The notes under the pieces were generated by a model. That model was given only the letters and a program-made list of their open reading frames with translations. It did no database searches and was not told the DNA's origin. From Rhizobacter sp. OV335 (GTDB lineage: Bacteria; Pseudomonadota; Gammaproteobacteria; Burkholderiales; Burkholderiaceae_C), in contig NZ_FRCQ01000016.1 in the NCBI RefSeq assembly GCF_900142965.1, forward strand, positions 86,276 to 150,275: DNA of 64,000 bases, written 5' to 3'. Of the stretch, positions 17,051 through 25,993 are shown piece after piece. A program made the translations under genes and the position numbers. How positions within the stretch are numbered: position 1 is the stretch's first letter; the number at the start of each line of letters is the position of its first letter.

Positions 17051-18942
17051 GCATTCACCTCTGCATGATGACCCCAAGCGCGCAGCACCTCTGGCACGGT
17101 GGGAGAAGAACTGCCGGCGATGAGGACGCTGCAGTCCGGATTGTTCAGGAGCTCAAGCAACTCGGACCTGGTGGCTTGAAGGCGAGCCAGAGAGAGCGCG
17201 CCCTTCGCATGAAACCGCTGATGTTCCACGAGCTTTCGGCCGTAGAGCTCGAACAGTTCGACAGGCGCCATTCGGAAGGTGGACGTCCGTGCGGGTGGAT
17301 CCTGATTGCCGGAGGGTGGGTTCATGGAGGGTCTCTGCGCGAATGGTGCAAAGAGCTCGATGCTCGACTGATGTGACGGCCCCCGTGCGTCCACCGGAAC
17401 GCGTGACATGAGCGCGAAGAACAGGCAGAGGTCTTGGCAGCGATAGACGTCTAGCTCCCGGCTATTCGCCTCGCGCAGCGGCCGCTCGGAGGGTGGACGA
17501 TCAACGGCAGGAATGACGTAGTAGTCGAAGGGACGCTCGTTGGCTTCGTCGAGCCGCACGTAGATGCTGATGTCCGCAGCATCGGGGTCCGGTTTCTGCA
17601 GGCGCCAGCCACGATGTCCGTCGATTTGGCCAGCAGTGAGGATCACGATGGCGACCTGCAGTTCGCCATTCACCACCAGCATGGAGGTCACTTGATCCAT
17701 CACCGCGAAGCCCCCTGCGGTGTAGATGCCCTTGATGACGGCTCCAACGATCAGGGAATGAAGTTGGCGGGCTCGTCGATTGGCGTCGACGAACTCCATG
17801 TCGCGGGCAGGCTCGAAGCCGGCAAGACGGAAAGCATTCTTCAGCGAGCCGAAGTGCTGGACGTAGGTCGTGCGCGAGGGGATCCCATTGCGCGCGGTGA
17901 GCATCTCCGATGACAGGCGGGAGCGCTCCGCCAAGAGCTCTCGCAGGGCTGCCACCATTCGCTCATCGTGGTACTGCTGTGACCGTCGGCCGAATACTGC
18001 TTGCGCCTGCTGGAATCGTTCGGGCGTGACGAGGGGCTCGAAGGCATTCGGTCGTCGGATCCACGCCTCCGGCGGATTGCGTTTTGCTGGCGTGTGGAGG
18101 CGAGATGATCTGCGGTTGTAGAGGATCGTTCCGATGTACTTCTCGTTCGTCAGGACTTGCATCACCGTGTGCCAGGTCCAGGGGCGTCCTTGCTTCCAGA
18201 AGACACCACGCTTGTTCATGCGCCTCGCAATCTCTTTGACAGGGAGATCGTCGTCGATGAAGAGCGAGTACATCAGGTTGACCAACTGACGGTGTTCCTC
18301 GGATTGCGGAATCAGCACCACGCGATCCGCCTGCAGGTACTTGCGTTGCCCTGGCTGAAGAATGGCCTTCGGCTTTCGAAAGGGGTCGACCAGCTGTCTG
18401 CTGAGTCCGAACCCTGGGCGACCGCCTTGGTGAAACCCTTGCTCGATGGAGTAGCAGTGCCCGGCGAAGACTTTCTCCGACAGCTCCCGGCTGTATTCCG
18501 CGGCCATGCTGCGCTTCATTGCTACCAGGATGTTGGCAACCATTGAACCGTCATTGGCGAAAGGCTCGGCGCAGTACAAGACGCGCACGCCGTTGCGGCG
18601 ACAAGCCAGCTCGTAGGAGGCCGCCTCATCGGGATCCTGAAAGCGCCCCCATCTGCTGATGTCGTGAACCAAGACGGCGCGGTATGGGACCGGCGGGTGC
18701 TGAACGTCGTGGAGCAGCTGACGCAAACCTGAGCGGTCTCGGATATCGAGCCCACTTTTGCCGAGGTCCTCGTACGAGCACACGACGTTCATCCCGTGCT
18801 CGTGGGCGTATCTGGCGATTGCGCGGGACTGGTTGGTGATCGAGTAGCGCTGATGCTCTGTGGACATGCGCACGTAGCGTGCGACGGGGATCAGCTCCGA
18901 CGCCGCTGCGATCTCGGCGCCGCCGGTGTGCGTGTCGGTCAT
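17047..18942 (-). CDS. Large serine recombinase
   Basis: The frame is open to 19002, but ATG 18942 (MTDTHTGGAEIAAASEL) gives a natural start; 631 residues. The resolvase-type catalytic domain covers about 15-165: YVRMSTEHQ with the nucleophilic serine, YEDLGKSGLDIRDRSGLRQLL, and VLVHDISRWGRFQDPDEA with the catalytic arginine-containing motif. A Recombinase domain follows at about 190-320 (VKEIARRMNKRGV; WTWHTVMQVLTNEKYIGTILYNR). The rest is an extended helical C-terminus with a repair- or recombinase-type helix-turn-helix (SSEMLTARNGIPSRTTYVQHFG). No zinc ribbon is obvious. Enzymes of this group insert and excise islands. It is translationally coupled to the ParB-like gene. Confidence 0.92.
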   Translation of the reverse strand: MTDTHTGGAEIAAASELIPVARYVRMSTEHQRYSITNQSRAIARYAHEHGMNVVCSYEDLGKSGLDIRDRSGLRQLLHDVQHPPVPYRAVLVHDISRWGRFQDPDEAASYELACRRNGVRVLYCAEPFANDGSMVANILVAMKRSMAAEYSRELSEKVFAGHCYSIEQGFHQGGRPGFGLSRQLVDPFRKPKAILQPGQRKYLQADRVVLIPQSEEHRQLVNLMYSLFIDDDLPVKEIARRMNKRGVFWKQGRPWTWHTVMQVLTNEKYIGTILYNRRSSRLHTPAKRNPPEAWIRRPNAFEPLVTPERFQQAQAVFGRRSQQYHDERMVAALRELLAERSRLSSEMLTARNGIPSRTTYVQHFGSLKNAFRLAGFEPARDMEFVDANRRARQLHSLIVGAVIKGIYTAGGFAVMDQVTSMLVVNGELQVAIVILTAGQIDGHRGWRLQKPDPDAADISIYVRLDEANERPFDYYVIPAVDRPPSERPLREANSRELDVYRCQDLCLFFALMSRVPVDARGPSHQSSIELFAPFAQRPSMNPPSGNQDPPARTSTFRMAPVELFELYGRKLVEHQRFHAKGALSLARLQATRSELLELLNNPDCSVLIAGSSSPTVPEVLRAWGHHAEVNA

Positions 18943-19066
18943 GATGCACCTCGCGAGCAAGCTCAGGGGCGCAGTATGTGACCGTGACGGAGTCTCGTCC
19001 ACCAGATGGCCGAGCTGTCACCAGCAATTGGTACTTCGAGCGCTGCGGGCGGCGTTGTTGGCTGGG

Positions 19067-19777
19067 CTAGTGGAGGGTGGGGTCCGAAGGCAGCAGAGAG
19101 ACCTCGACCAGAGACGAGGCGTTCGCCGGGCGGTCGGAACCGAATACTGCGTCGAGGACACACTCCTCAACTCCAAACCACACCTGTGCGGCATCGAACT
19201 CCGCATTTGACGGCAGCTTCTCTGGAGGAAACCCCTCGGCGTCCCAGCGCTTCAGCTTATGGGCCGAACGGGCAGCGAACGCAGGTGGCAACTCGGCCGC
19301 CGCGAACAGCGCGTGAAGGGCGGCGAGGGCGCGCTCGATCTGCTGCGGTGATGCGCCGACTACGCTGAGCAACCAGTTCTGTCGCGGCAGGACAGGTGCT
19401 GGACTCTGCCCTTCGGTCATCGGTGGCAGATTCATGCCCATGAGGTGGTCTGCGGCTTGGCTTGCCGGGCGCTCGCTTTGGATCGGGTCGGCCACCGCGG
19501 TTTCCCACAGATCCCAAGCATCCATCAAGCTGAGCCTGGGCTCCAGTTCGAACACACGCTCCCAGAAGGCAAGACGCCACTGCCGATCGGAAGCATCCGA
19601 ATTGATCTGCAATCGAAAATAGCGCTCCGCCCAGGCCTCAGGCGTGCCGGAATCGGTTGCAGCGAAGGAGTCCTCCGCCACCTCCTTCAGCTGCTCGATC
19701 GTCGCCTTGGCATCCAGCTTGCTGAGCTCGGCAAACACGCGGTCGACCCAGGCGGCTTTCTTCAGGGCAGTCGACAT
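19067..19777 (-). CDS. Hypothetical protein, 236 residues, upstream of the serine recombinase
   Basis: The protein is soluble, acidic and helical, beginning MSTALKKAAWVDRVFAEL, with aromatic-rich helices (GTPEAWAERYFRLQ; RQWRLAFWERVFELEP). I do not recognise it. It lies 124 bases upstream of the recombinase on the same strand and may share its transcript. It is divergent from the small gene at 19924, with 146 bases between the starts. Confidence 0.65.
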   Translation of the reverse strand: MSTALKKAAWVDRVFAELSKLDAKATIEQLKEVAEDSFAATDSGTPEAWAERYFRLQINSDASDRQWRLAFWERVFELEPRLSLMDAWDLWETAVADPIQSERPASQAADHLMGMNLPPMTEGQSPAPVLPRQNWLLSVVGASPQQIERALAALHALFAAAELPPAFAARSAHKLKRWDAEGFPPEKLPSNAEFDAAQVWFGVEECVLDAVFGSDRPANASSLVEVSLLPSDPTLH

Positions 19778-19923
19778 GATCTTTCCAGTACTGCGGGGGG
19801 GTTTGAGGCTCGGACGAACTCTACGACGGGACGAGACGGCTGACGAGAGGGCTTGTCATGGCCAGCCCGACAGAGGTTCGAGAGTAGGCTGCTCGCGTTC
19901 AACGCATCCAAGGAGACGACAGC

Positions 19924-20178
19924 ATGGAGCAGTTCGATGAGGCAGGCGATGTCGCCAAGTACCTTCACGGCGAAATCATGGCGTTGACCGCGCTGATTGC
20001 GGCGGTGGTCAAGGTTTCCGTGCCGAAGCCGCTGTTCGAACAAGCGGCACTCAGGGAGCTGCAGCTGCTGCGAGATGCCTTCCAGCCCAATCCGGAGGCG
20101 GCAGTCCAGCTGCGGGCCGTCGAGATGACCCAGAAGTGGTTGTTGGACTTCACTCGGGGCGGCGCCCCGACGAACTGA
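19924..20178 (+). CDS. Hypothetical protein, 84 residues
   Basis: The start is supported by AAGGAG about 8 bases upstream of ATG 19924. The protein is almost entirely helical (MEQFDEAGDVAKYLHGEIMA at the N-terminus, LRELQLLRDAFQPNPEAAVQ in the middle). No family is recognised. It lies just before the tRNA-Asn fragment. Confidence 0.65.
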   Translation: MEQFDEAGDVAKYLHGEIMALTALIAAVVKVSVPKPLFEQAALRELQLLRDAFQPNPEAAVQLRAVEMTQKWLLDFTRGGAPTN

Positions 20179-20290
20179 TCGGGGCGAGCTATGGAGGTGG
20201 CCGGACTACTGGATATGAGACACCGCCTCACACACGTCTCATCGGGCGCCACTGACAAAGGGCCCGCATCGCTGCGCGCCCCGTCAATAC

Positions 20291-20347
20291 TGGCTCATCG
20301 ACCTGGGCTCGAACCAGGGACCTACGGAATAACAGGCCGCCGCTCTC
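20291..20347 (-). pseudogene. 3' half of a tRNA-Asn(GTT) gene (probable att remnant)
   Basis: On the minus strand the sequence runs from an anticodon arm through the T-arm to CCA. The loop CTGTTAT contains anticodon GTT in the right place, followed by AGGTC, then CCTGG-TTCGAGC-CCAGG as a perfect T stem-loop, and the 3' strand TCGATGA-G-CCA. The acceptor 5' strand and D-arm are missing: the sequence upstream of GAGAGCGGCGG is unrelated. The anticodon stem is imperfect compared with tRNA-Asn as I remember it. This is what remains when an element integrates into the 3' end of a tRNA gene. The surrounding interval 20179-20588 has no gene. Confidence 0.7.
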
Positions 20348-20588
20348 GTCATGCGTTGCCCGCTTCGCCGCCAGTGCCTTGCGAATCTGCGTCGATGTTC
20401 GGGCTTGCTCGCTCCACGGTCTACCAGATCGTCGGCCAACGGGACCGCGCATAGAAGCACCCGGGCGAGCGAGGTGAAGTGCCGTGGATCCTGTAGGCGT
20501 TCACCTGCGAGAACGTTGGTGGTTCTCTGGCAGATCCAGGACGGCTGCCGCAAGAAGATGGAAGAACATCGGTGTTTCGGAGACCGCA

Positions 20589-20774
20589 ATGGACGACAAG
20601 AGCAAGGCTGGCGGGCAGGACCGCACCAGGATCAACGCCAACGAAGACTACGAGGTACGCAACTGGTCCAAGAAGTTCGGCGTGAGCGCTGAGCAACTGC
20701 GGGCGGCGGTGAAGGCCGTTGGATCGAATGCGAAGGATGTGGAAGCGCATCTGAAGCAGGGTAAGTCGAGCTGA
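20589..20774 (+). CDS. DUF3606 protein
   Basis: A 61-residue protein starting at ATG 20589 with CGGAG just upstream. The sequence RTRINANEDYEVRNWSKKFG followed by VSAEQLRAAVKAVGSNAKDVEAHL is the DUF3606 signature, a small helical protein common in proteobacteria and often next to repair or stress genes. Its function is not known to me. It ends 18 bases before ligD and probably shares a transcript with it. Confidence 0.85.
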   Translation: MDDKSKAGGQDRTRINANEDYEVRNWSKKFGVSAEQLRAAVKAVGSNAKDVEAHLKQGKSS

Positions 20775-20792
20775 CGACGCGCTCACCACGCC

Positions 20793-23435
20793 ATGGCCGA
20801 TAAGCCGAGTGCCCGCGGTGCTGAAGCACCCCTGGCGAAGTACAAGGCGAAGCGGAACTTCAGCGTCACGCCTGAGCCTACGGGTACCGGCTCGCGTCGA
20901 GCGGCAGGCCGGAAGCAGCAAGCGCCCAGCTTCGTCATCCAGAAGCACTGGGCCAGCCGGCTGCACTACGACTTCCGCCTGGAGCATGGCGGCGTCATGC
21001 TGAGCTGGGCGGTGCCCAAGGGCCCCAGCATCGATCCCGCCGTCAAGCAGATGGCGATCCACGTCGAGGATCACCCGATCTCGTACTCGGACTTCGAAGG
21101 CGAGATCCCCAAGAAACAGTACGGCGCGGGCACCGTGATCGTCTGGGACCGCGGTACATGGGAGCCGGTTGGCGATGTCGCTGAGGGTTTGGCGAAGGGA
21201 AAGCTGATCTTCCATCTGCACGGCGAGAAGTTGGCCGGACTCTGGGAACTGGTGCGGATCTCCAAGCCAGGCGACAAGAAGCAGGAGCAGTGGCTGCTGC
21301 TCAAGAAACGGGGCGACGGGTGGACTCGAAGCACTGCGGACTACGACGTCATCGCCGCCTTGCCCGACAGCGTGATCGCCCACCCGTTGGGGCTCCTCGA
21401 AGACAGAGAGGCACCGGCAGCGACCGCCAAGCGCTCACCCGTTCAGGCGGACGGCGACGAGCCGGACCTGACAAACGCCGTCAAAGGGAAGATGCCCGAG
21501 GTGTTGGAACCTCAGCTCGCGACGCTCGTCAGCGCAGCGCCTGCTGGCGGCTCGTGGATCATCGAGAACAAGTACGACGGTTACCGCATGCTTGCTCGGA
21601 TCGTCGGCGGCGACGTGCGTCTGTTGACCCGCAAGGGCAACGACTGGACTTCGAAGCTGAAGGAGCTGGCCAGTCATGTCGAGGCGCTCGGGATTGCCGA
21701 CGCTTACCTCGATGGCGAAATCGTTGTACTCGACGAGAAGGGCGTTCCCGATTTCAACCGGCTGCAGAACGCGATCGACAACTCGCGCAGCAAGGACCTC
21801 GTCTACTTCGTCTTCGATGTGCCCTTCCTGGCCGACACTGACCTGAGGGCAGTTCCTCTGATGAGCCGGCGCGCAGTGCTCAAGCGGCTGATGGCGCAAT
21901 CCGAATCAGAGCGTGTCCGGTTCAGCGAGGCCTTCGACGTTTCCCCGGATCAGCTGCTGGCAGCGGCGTGCCACATGGGGCTGGAAGGCGTGATGCTGAA
22001 ACAAGCGACCGCGCCCTATGTCGAAGGGAGAACGGAGACCTGGCTGAAGCTGAAGTGCCAGAAGCGGCAAGAGTTCATCGTCGTGGGCTTCAACGATCGG
22101 AAGGACTCCACCACTGAGGTTGGCAATCTGCTGCTCGGCTATCACGACAAGGGAAAGCTGCTGTACGCAGGCGCGGTGGGAACGGGCTGGAGCAATGCGA
22201 CTGCGCGCGAGCTTCACCAACTGCTCGCCAAGCATGAAACGGATGTGCCGGCGGTCGACGCGTCAGCCGTGAAGCCTGGCCGCTGGTCGCAGCGCAGCGC
22301 CGGCGCCAAGCACTGGGTCGAACCGAAGGTGATTGTCGAAGTGGCATTCGGCGAATGGACCCCTGATGGCCACATCCGCCATGCGTCGTTTCGTGGCGTG
22401 CGAACCGACAAGCCCGCGGCGGAGGTTGATCGGGAGAAGGCAAAGGATGTGGCGGCCCCGAAGACCGCGGCGCTGAAGGCTGACGCTGCTGTGCCAGCGG
22501 CGTCCAAGCGCGGCTCGCGAGCTTCACCGACCGCGGCCTCGAAGCTCAAGATCACGCATCCGGAACGGGTCATCGATCCTGCGTCCGGGACTACAAAGAT
22601 TGAGCTGGTGCGGTACTACGAGAGCGTGGCCGACTGGATGCTTCCCCATCTCGCAGGTCGACCGGTGTCGCTCGTCCGGGCACCACAGGGCGTCGGACAG
22701 CAGCTCTTCTTCCAGAAGCACCCTGAGACGAAGATGCCGGGAATGGCAGCACTGGATCCGAAGCTGTGGCCAGGCCATGCAGCGCTCCTCACGGTGGACG
22801 GAGTGGGGGCACTGCTCTCTGCTGCGCAGATGAACACGATCGAGTTCCACACCTGGAATTCGACGGCGTCGCACATCGATCACCCGGACCGTGTCGTCTT
22901 CGACCTCGACCCAGGGGAGGGCGTCGGCTGGACTGAGGTGCAGGAAGCGGCCGTGTTGATGCGTGGCTTCCTGGAGCAGCTCGGCCTGCAGAGCTGGCTG
23001 AAGACCTCTGGCGGCAAGGGGCTGCACGTCGTTGTGCCGGTGGCGCCGAAGCTGACCTATGACGCAGTGAAGGGGTTCTCGCAGGCGGTGGTCGTCCACG
23101 TGGCGAAGACCATCCCTCAGCGATTCGTTGCGAAGTCTGGAGGCTCCAATCGCGTTGGAAAGATCTTCATCGACTACCTTCGCAACGGACACGGGCAGAC
23201 GACTGCAGCGGCCTTCTCGGCACGCGCTCGGCCGAGCATGGGTGTCTCGATGCCGATCGCCTGGGAGCAGCTGCCAGAGATCAAGGGCGGTGACCAGTGG
23301 ACAGTCGCAACGGCCCGGGAGTACCTGTCATTCCAGAAAGAGGACCCCTGGGCGTCGTACACGAAGAGCCGGCAGACGCTGACGGAAGCGATGAAGACGC
23401 TCGGCTACAAGGCTCCGCGCGCGTCGAAGAAGTGA
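20793..23435 (+). CDS. ligD: ATP-dependent DNA ligase D (phosphoesterase-ligase-polymerase)
   Basis: The 880-residue protein has all three LigD modules in the Pseudomonas-type order. The 3'-phosphoesterase is at about 35-190 (HWASRLHYDFRLEHGGVMLSW; YSDFEGEIPKKQYGAG). The ATP-dependent ligase is at about 225-540, with the nucleophile K260 in NKYDGYRM and LEGVMLKQ and TWLKLK as later motifs, plus an OB domain. The polymerase/primase is at about 580-870, with metal-binding D704 and D706 in VFDLDPGEG. LigD repairs double-strand breaks by non-homologous end joining together with Ku. No ku gene is in the window. Linkers at about 540-575 are alanine- and lysine-rich. All key residues are intact, so it should be functional. 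Confidence 0.97.
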   Translation: MADKPSARGAEAPLAKYKAKRNFSVTPEPTGTGSRRAAGRKQQAPSFVIQKHWASRLHYDFRLEHGGVMLSWAVPKGPSIDPAVKQMAIHVEDHPISYSDFEGEIPKKQYGAGTVIVWDRGTWEPVGDVAEGLAKGKLIFHLHGEKLAGLWELVRISKPGDKKQEQWLLLKKRGDGWTRSTADYDVIAALPDSVIAHPLGLLEDREAPAATAKRSPVQADGDEPDLTNAVKGKMPEVLEPQLATLVSAAPAGGSWIIENKYDGYRMLARIVGGDVRLLTRKGNDWTSKLKELASHVEALGIADAYLDGEIVVLDEKGVPDFNRLQNAIDNSRSKDLVYFVFDVPFLADTDLRAVPLMSRRAVLKRLMAQSESERVRFSEAFDVSPDQLLAAACHMGLEGVMLKQATAPYVEGRTETWLKLKCQKRQEFIVVGFNDRKDSTTEVGNLLLGYHDKGKLLYAGAVGTGWSNATARELHQLLAKHETDVPAVDASAVKPGRWSQRSAGAKHWVEPKVIVEVAFGEWTPDGHIRHASFRGVRTDKPAAEVDREKAKDVAAPKTAALKADAAVPAASKRGSRASPTAASKLKITHPERVIDPASGTTKIELVRYYESVADWMLPHLAGRPVSLVRAPQGVGQQLFFQKHPETKMPGMAALDPKLWPGHAALLTVDGVGALLSAAQMNTIEFHTWNSTASHIDHPDRVVFDLDPGEGVGWTEVQEAAVLMRGFLEQLGLQSWLKTSGGKGLHVVVPVAPKLTYDAVKGFSQAVVVHVAKTIPQRFVAKSGGSNRVGKIFIDYLRNGHGQTTAAAFSARARPSMGVSMPIAWEQLPEIKGGDQWTVATAREYLSFQKEDPWASYTKSRQTLTEAMKTLGYKAPRASKK

Positions 23436-23467
23436 GGGCGACGCTCTGTGCGCCTGCGTCGGCATAG

Positions 23468-23491
23468 CGCACGGCGCTGAAGCACCGTGCG
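23468..23491. terminator. Candidate hairpin between convergent ligD and H-NS-like genes
   Basis: CGCACGG (23468-23474) and CCGTGCG (23485-23491) form a perfect 7-bp stem with a 10-base loop, 33 bases after the ligD stop and before the convergent H-NS-like stop. It has no T-run, so it would be a weak or non-canonical terminator. Confidence 0.35.
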
Positions 23492-23523
23492 ACCGACTGC
23501 AGCCGGAGCGTCGAGACGAAGCG

Positions 23524-23889
23524 CTACCGAATCTCCATCTCTTCCCGCGTGCGCCCGCTCTCGAGCTGCTCACTGAACCAGTTCGGTCGCTTGCCGCGTC
23601 CTGTCCATGTTTGGCTTGCGTCGGCGGGGTTCGCGTACTTCGGTTGGCCCGGCTCGCCGCTGCTCGAAGGCGTTTTCGCGGCCTTCGCGGGGAGGTAGGG
23701 GCGCAGAGCCTCGATCCCCTCGCTGATACCGAAGCCACCCATCTGGAGCTTCTTCGCGTAGCCGTCGGCGAGCACCTTCAGCTCTTCGCTCCGCTTTGCG
23801 CCCAGTGCTGCTTCGGTCTGTTGCAGCAGGGCCCGCAGCTCAGCGTACGACAGGCCTTTGAGTTCATCTTTGCCGGGTATCTGCGACAT
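23524..23889 (-). CDS. H-NS-family nucleoid protein
   Basis: ATG 23889 (MSQIPGKDELKGLSY) gives 121 residues. An N-terminal oligomerising helix (SYAELRALLQQTEAALGAKR) is joined by a flexible linker to the C-terminal DNA-binding domain, YANPADASQTWTGRGKRPNW, whose RGKRP loop is the minor-groove hook of H-NS proteins. Such proteins bind AT-rich DNA and often silence horizontally acquired genes; a copy inside an accessory region may protect the island or the host. It lies 65 bases downstream of the SRAP gene on the same strand. Confidence 0.93.
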   Translation of the reverse strand: MSQIPGKDELKGLSYAELRALLQQTEAALGAKRSEELKVLADGYAKKLQMGGFGISEGIEALRPYLPAKAAKTPSSSGEPGQPKYANPADASQTWTGRGKRPNWFSEQLESGRTREEMEIR

Positions 23890-23954
23890 GATTCCTTGGT
23901 GTGAGGTTGGCGGCAACGCTCGCCGCAAGAGGTGGGATTGCTGTCGCCGCGGCG

Positions 23955-24893
23955 CTATGCCGCCTGGCGGTGCTCGTAGTAAAACGGCTGCTTGTCGTCG
24001 AGAATTTCTTGTTGACGTTGCAGGGCCCCGAGTGACGGCGAAAGCCAGTCGTCCATGCTCTCGGGCTTGATGGCGATTGGGCAGCGATTGTGCCCGGCCG
24101 CTGCGACTTCTGGCGGTGGCTCATCGGTGATCACCGCGAAGGAGAGCAGATCGTCATGGCCAGGTGCAGTCCAGTGCGCCCATACGCAGGCAACGAGCAT
24201 CGGGTCGCCGGACTGCGGGCGGAACTGCAGCACGGTGTTGGCCGGGGCTCCATCGGAACCGCCCACCGTAACGTTTTCATAGAACGCGTTCACGACCAGT
24301 ACACCGTGCGATATGCCGAAAACCGGCTTCCAGAAGTTGTCCAATGAGTCGCGGCGTGCGTTGTAGGTGCCGGGGTACTTCGTGTCGTAGAAGACCGGCT
24401 TGTCAGGCAAGCGGCACAGATACCGCATCGGTACCAACTTCCGCTCGCCGTCGCGCATGACCATGACGGGTGCGTAGTTCGCCGGGTAGATGCGCCCGTC
24501 ACGTGGCTCGATGTGGGTTCTCCGAAGATCGTCCAACTTTGCCTGGGCCCGCGCAATCTTGTTGTTCGCGATGCGCTCACTCTCCTGAGCGCTCTTCGTC
24601 ACCTTCGTCACCAACTTGCGTTGCGCGTCGATCAGTCGCGTTCGCTGGGTGAAGAACTCGGTCTCGAACCTCGCGACCTGCTGCAGATTGAACTCGTCAA
24701 TCAGCTCTTTGATCCTGAGCTCGTCGGGCGAGCCGGGCGAGGCGAACGGAGCCTCCATGCTCTTCGGGATCACGATCGAGGGGTCTGAGCGCCTTCGCCA
24801 GAAGATGTCGAAGTACTCTTTGATGCTCATGGTCGCACCCCACTCGCGGACGTACAGCTTGTACTCGGCTTCGACTTCAGCGCTGTAGCACAT
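23955..24893 (-). CDS. SRAP/HMCES-type abasic-site protein with a coiled-coil insertion
   Basis: The 312-residue protein starts M-C, leaving Cys2 as the N-terminal nucleophile that cross-links to abasic sites in this family. The other active-site positions can be matched: the asparagine in TYNARRDS, the glutamate in NAFYENV, and the histidine in AGHNRCPIAIK. It is longer than the usual 220-230 residues because about 80 residues are inserted after the N-terminus, predicted to be a long charged coiled coil (EFFTQRTRLIDAQRKLVTKV and what follows). SRAP proteins shield abasic sites in single-stranded DNA during replication. Its place between ligD and the mutasome operon fits a damage-response island. 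No LexA box was seen before it. Confidence 0.9.
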   Translation of the reverse strand: MCYSAEVEAEYKLYVREWGATMSIKEYFDIFWRRRSDPSIVIPKSMEAPFASPGSPDELRIKELIDEFNLQQVARFETEFFTQRTRLIDAQRKLVTKVTKSAQESERIANNKIARAQAKLDDLRRTHIEPRDGRIYPANYAPVMVMRDGERKLVPMRYLCRLPDKPVFYDTKYPGTYNARRDSLDNFWKPVFGISHGVLVVNAFYENVTVGGSDGAPANTVLQFRPQSGDPMLVACVWAHWTAPGHDDLLSFAVITDEPPPEVAAAGHNRCPIAIKPESMDDWLSPSLGALQRQQEILDDKQPFYYEHRQAA

Positions 24894-25142
24894 CCCGTGT
24901 CCTCCACACGCAAGGCCGTGGCCCGATTGCTCCCTTGAGCGATCGTAGCGCCTGGTCGACGAGACGCGAACCGTGCCCTGATGTCCTAGGGGGAGCCGAG
25001 GAGGCGGTGTTGTCAGATGCCCGGTGACGCAAGGTCTCTCGCAAAAATATCTTCAGCGTCAAAAATCAACGGGCTCAACGCTTTACCGACCGAATGGTGC
25101 AAACGTCGCACGTGGACAGTGGACCGTCTCCTCCCGTGATGG

Positions 25143-25158
25143 CTGTATGGATGTACAG
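25143..25158. promoter_or_regulatory. LexA (SOS) box upstream of imuA-imuB-dnaE2
   Basis: CTGTATGGATGTACAG matches the E. coli-type SOS box CTGT-N8-ACAG with both halves perfect. It ends 40 bases before the preferred imuA start at 25199. This operon is a classic SOS regulon member in many bacteria, so the site is expected here. No lexA gene is in the window. Confidence 0.9.
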
Positions 25159-25198
25159 TGTTTGTATGAATTCGCGTCCAAGCCGACCAGTGTCTGCG

Positions 25199-25993
25199 AT
25201 GCCTCGCCTGCCAACGCAGGTGGAGGCCGCGGTTTGGCGCGCAGATCAGATTGGGAACGAGCGGTCGCGCGTGTTGCCTACCGGCTTTCAAGCCCTTGAC
25301 CAGGCTCTGCCTGGAGGCGGATGGCCGTGCGCTTCGATCACTGAGGTGCTGCAACTTCAGCCGACCGTCGCGGAATGGCGGCTGCTCGGCCCGGCATTGA
25401 AAACCGCGATGGAGAAGGGCGTCGAGCTCGTGCTCATCGGTCCACCGAAACTACCCCACCTCCCAGGACTGCGCCTGGCCGGCATCGATGAACGGCGCGT
25501 GATCTGGGTGCAGGCTGAGTCGCCTGCGCAACGACTGTGGACCACGGAGCAGCTCATCAAAGCCAACACGATGGCGGTGCTGATGGCCTGGCTGCCTCAG
25601 GTGAGGCCGGAGCAACTGCGGCGGCTGCAGGTGTGTGCAGCCAGCGCTGACAGCCCCGTCTTCCTGTTCCGCCCGGCCTCCGCGCAGCACCAAGCCTCCG
25701 CAGCGCCGCTGAGGCTGATCGCCGAGGCCGATGTCGACTGGCAACTGCACGTGCGCGTGTTGAAGCGACGCGGCCCGACCATCGACGAAACGCTGACGCT
25801 GCGCTCTGTTCCTGCCGGACTGGACGCGTTGATCACGCCTCGCATCGCCAAACCCTCGTCACTCTTCGCCGCACGGCGTCGTCATCAGCACGACCCGCTT
25901 CAAACCTTCCTTTCTCAGGCCGATCCAGATGTTGTGGGCAGCCTTCCTTCCGCAAGTAGCGTCAGTTTCGGACGTCGGGCACCAGCGCACTGA
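25199..25993 (+). CDS. imuA: ImuA, RecA-like mutasome accessory protein
   Basis: The frame is open from 25094. ATG 25199 (MPRLPTQVEAAVWRADQIG) is preferred because it leaves the LexA box in the 5' untranslated region and matches the usual ImuA N-terminus; ATG 25166 is the alternative. The 264-residue product has the RecA-like start of the family (VLPTGFQALDQALPGGGWP) but no canonical Walker A, as is common for ImuA. It partners ImuB and DnaE2 in error-prone translesion synthesis after DNA damage. The gene overlaps imuB by 65 bases. Confidence 0.92.
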   Translation: MPRLPTQVEAAVWRADQIGNERSRVLPTGFQALDQALPGGGWPCASITEVLQLQPTVAEWRLLGPALKTAMEKGVELVLIGPPKLPHLPGLRLAGIDERRVIWVQAESPAQRLWTTEQLIKANTMAVLMAWLPQVRPEQLRRLQVCAASADSPVFLFRPASAQHQASAAPLRLIAEADVDWQLHVRVLKRRGPTIDETLTLRSVPAGLDALITPRIAKPSSLFAARRRHQHDPLQTFLSQADPDVVGSLPSASSVSFGRRAPAH

